From Pseudomonas fluorescens Q2-87 (GTDB lineage Bacteria; Pseudomonadota; Gammaproteobacteria; Pseudomonadales; Pseudomonadaceae): a stretch of 64,000 bases of DNA. The position numbers and the translations under genes were made by a program. This document shows, piece by piece, positions 63,273-64,000 of this stretch; position 1 is the stretch's first letter, and the number at the start of each line of letters is the position of its first letter. Under the pieces are notes generated by a model. It worked only from the letters and a program-made list of their open reading frames with translations. It did no database searches and was not told the DNA's origin. Location of the stretch: positions 310,001 to 374,000 of the forward strand of contig NZ_CM001558.1 in the NCBI RefSeq assembly GCF_000281895.1, given 5' to 3'.

Positions 63273-64000
63273 ATGAAGCTCGTACCGCACCTTCTCGCTG
63301 TCGCCTTGGGCCTGAGCCTCGCCGGTCAGGCACTCGCCACCGATCTCAAGCATTGGCCGGCGGAGCAGGCCAAGGCCCTGGACGCGATGATCGCGGCCAA
63401 TGCCAACAAGGGTAACTTCGCGGTGTTCGACATGGACAACACCAGCTACCGCTACGATCTGGAAGAGTCGTTGCTGCCGTTCATGGAGAACAAGGGCCTC
63501 ATCACCCGCGAAACCCTGGACCCTTCGTTGAAGCTGATGCCATTCAAGGACACGGCCGATCACAAGGAGAGCCTGTTCAGTTATTACTACCGCCTGTGCG
63601 AAGTGGACGACATGGTCTGCTATCCATGGGTTGCCCAAGTGTTCTCCGGTTTTACCCTGCAGGAACTCAAGGGCTACGTCGACGAACTGATGGCTTCCGG
63701 CAAACCGGTGCCGACCACCTATTACGATGGCGACAAGGTGGTCCAGTACAACGTCAACCCGCCGAAAGTCTTCACCGGCCAGGCCGAGCTGTACAACAAG
63801 CTGATGGAAAACGGCATCGAAGTCTATGTCATGACCGCCGCTTCCGAAGAACTGGTGCGCATGGTCGCTTCCGATCCGAAGTACGGCTACAACCTCAAGC
63901 CGCAGAACGTGATAGGCGTGACCACCCTGCTCAAGGATCGCAAGACCGGTGAGCTGACCACCGCACGCAAGCAGATCACCGCCGGCAAATATGACGAGAA
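63273..64000 (+). CDS. pchP: Phosphorylcholine phosphatase PchP (3' end beyond window)
   Basis: The first 242 residues of a HAD-superfamily periplasmic phosphatase. A signal peptide ([22 protein letters not shown]) precedes the mature part. HAD motif I is FDMDNTSYR (D53, D55) and motif II is in [13 protein letters not shown]. The segment [26 protein letters not shown] with two Cys is typical of PchP, which is about 350 aa in P. aeruginosa, so about 100 residues are missing here. It releases choline from phosphorylcholine and is usually controlled by GbdR and NtrC. Start follows GGGAGTAACGCCG. Confidence 0.9.
   Translation, partial: MKLVPHLLAVALGLSLAGQALATDLKHWPAEQAKALDAMIAANANKGNFAVFDMDNTSYRYDLEESLLPFMENKGLITRETLDPSLKLMPFKDTADHKESLFSYYYRLCEVDDMVCYPWVAQVFSGFTLQELKGYVDELMASGKPVPTTYYDGDKVVQYNVNPPKVFTGQAELYNKLMENGIEVYVMTAASEELVRMVASDPKYGYNLKPQNVIGVTTLLKDRKTGELTTARKQITAGKYDE

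Overview
The window is a 64-kb piece of a chromosome from a fluorescent Pseudomonas (P. fluorescens / P. brassicacearum type). This rests on recognised gene order and families rather than a database search: the polyamine cluster spuI / spuABCDEFGH in Pseudomonas order, a complete Hrp1-type type III secretion system (T3SS) of the rsp/rsc kind, a phosphorylcholine phosphatase gene, and abundant Pseudomonas REP elements of two sequence types.

Layout. 1-0.8 kb: a hepT-mntA toxin-antitoxin pair cut by the left edge. 1.1-6.7 kb: lsfA and the ssuEADCBF sulfonate operon; ssuB is broken by one missing A in a homopolymer. 6.8-18.6 kb: a TetR regulator, spuI, and the divergent spuABCDEFGH polyamine operon. 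18.6-20.6 kb: a tandem array of about 134-bp REP-bearing units interrupted by an IS110-group element. Its 5' leader folds like a bridge RNA, with guides matching both its REP target and its own ends. 20.6-25.3 kb: HD phosphohydrolase, GlxA-like regulator, AhpD-like protein and penicillin/AHL acylase. 25.5-53.9 kb: the T3SS island. 54.3-64 kb: housekeeping and conserved hypothetical genes, including folA, tcyP and pchP (cut by the right edge).

The T3SS island reads as a regulatory cascade. RspR, a single HrpS-like enhancer-binding protein, should activate a -24/-12 (sigma-54) promoter in front of rspL. RspL, an HrpL-like ECF sigma factor, then reads six hrp boxes that I located. They precede shcM-ropM (HopM1-family effector and chaperone), hrpH (lytic transglycosylase), the hrpJ-to-hrcU operon, a 172-aa gene downstream of hrcU, the hrpF-hrpG-hrcC-hrpT-hrpV operon, and the pilin operon rspA-Z-B-J-D-E. 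Every core Sct component is present. I do not recognise an HrpK-type translocator, AvrE or a classical harpin in the window.

The most interesting item is the 172-aa gene at 44224-44742. It has its own consensus hrp box, a Ser/Pro/Arg-rich N-terminus, and a C-terminal 50 residues that align without gaps to the pilin RspA (19/50 identical by eye) right up to its last residue. A CesT-type chaperone gene converges on it. Other points of interest are a GNAT acetyltransferase gene translationally coupled to rspL, an unsplit hrcQ with an internal start exactly at the P. syringae HrcQA/HrcQB boundary, and the legible IS110 bridge RNA.
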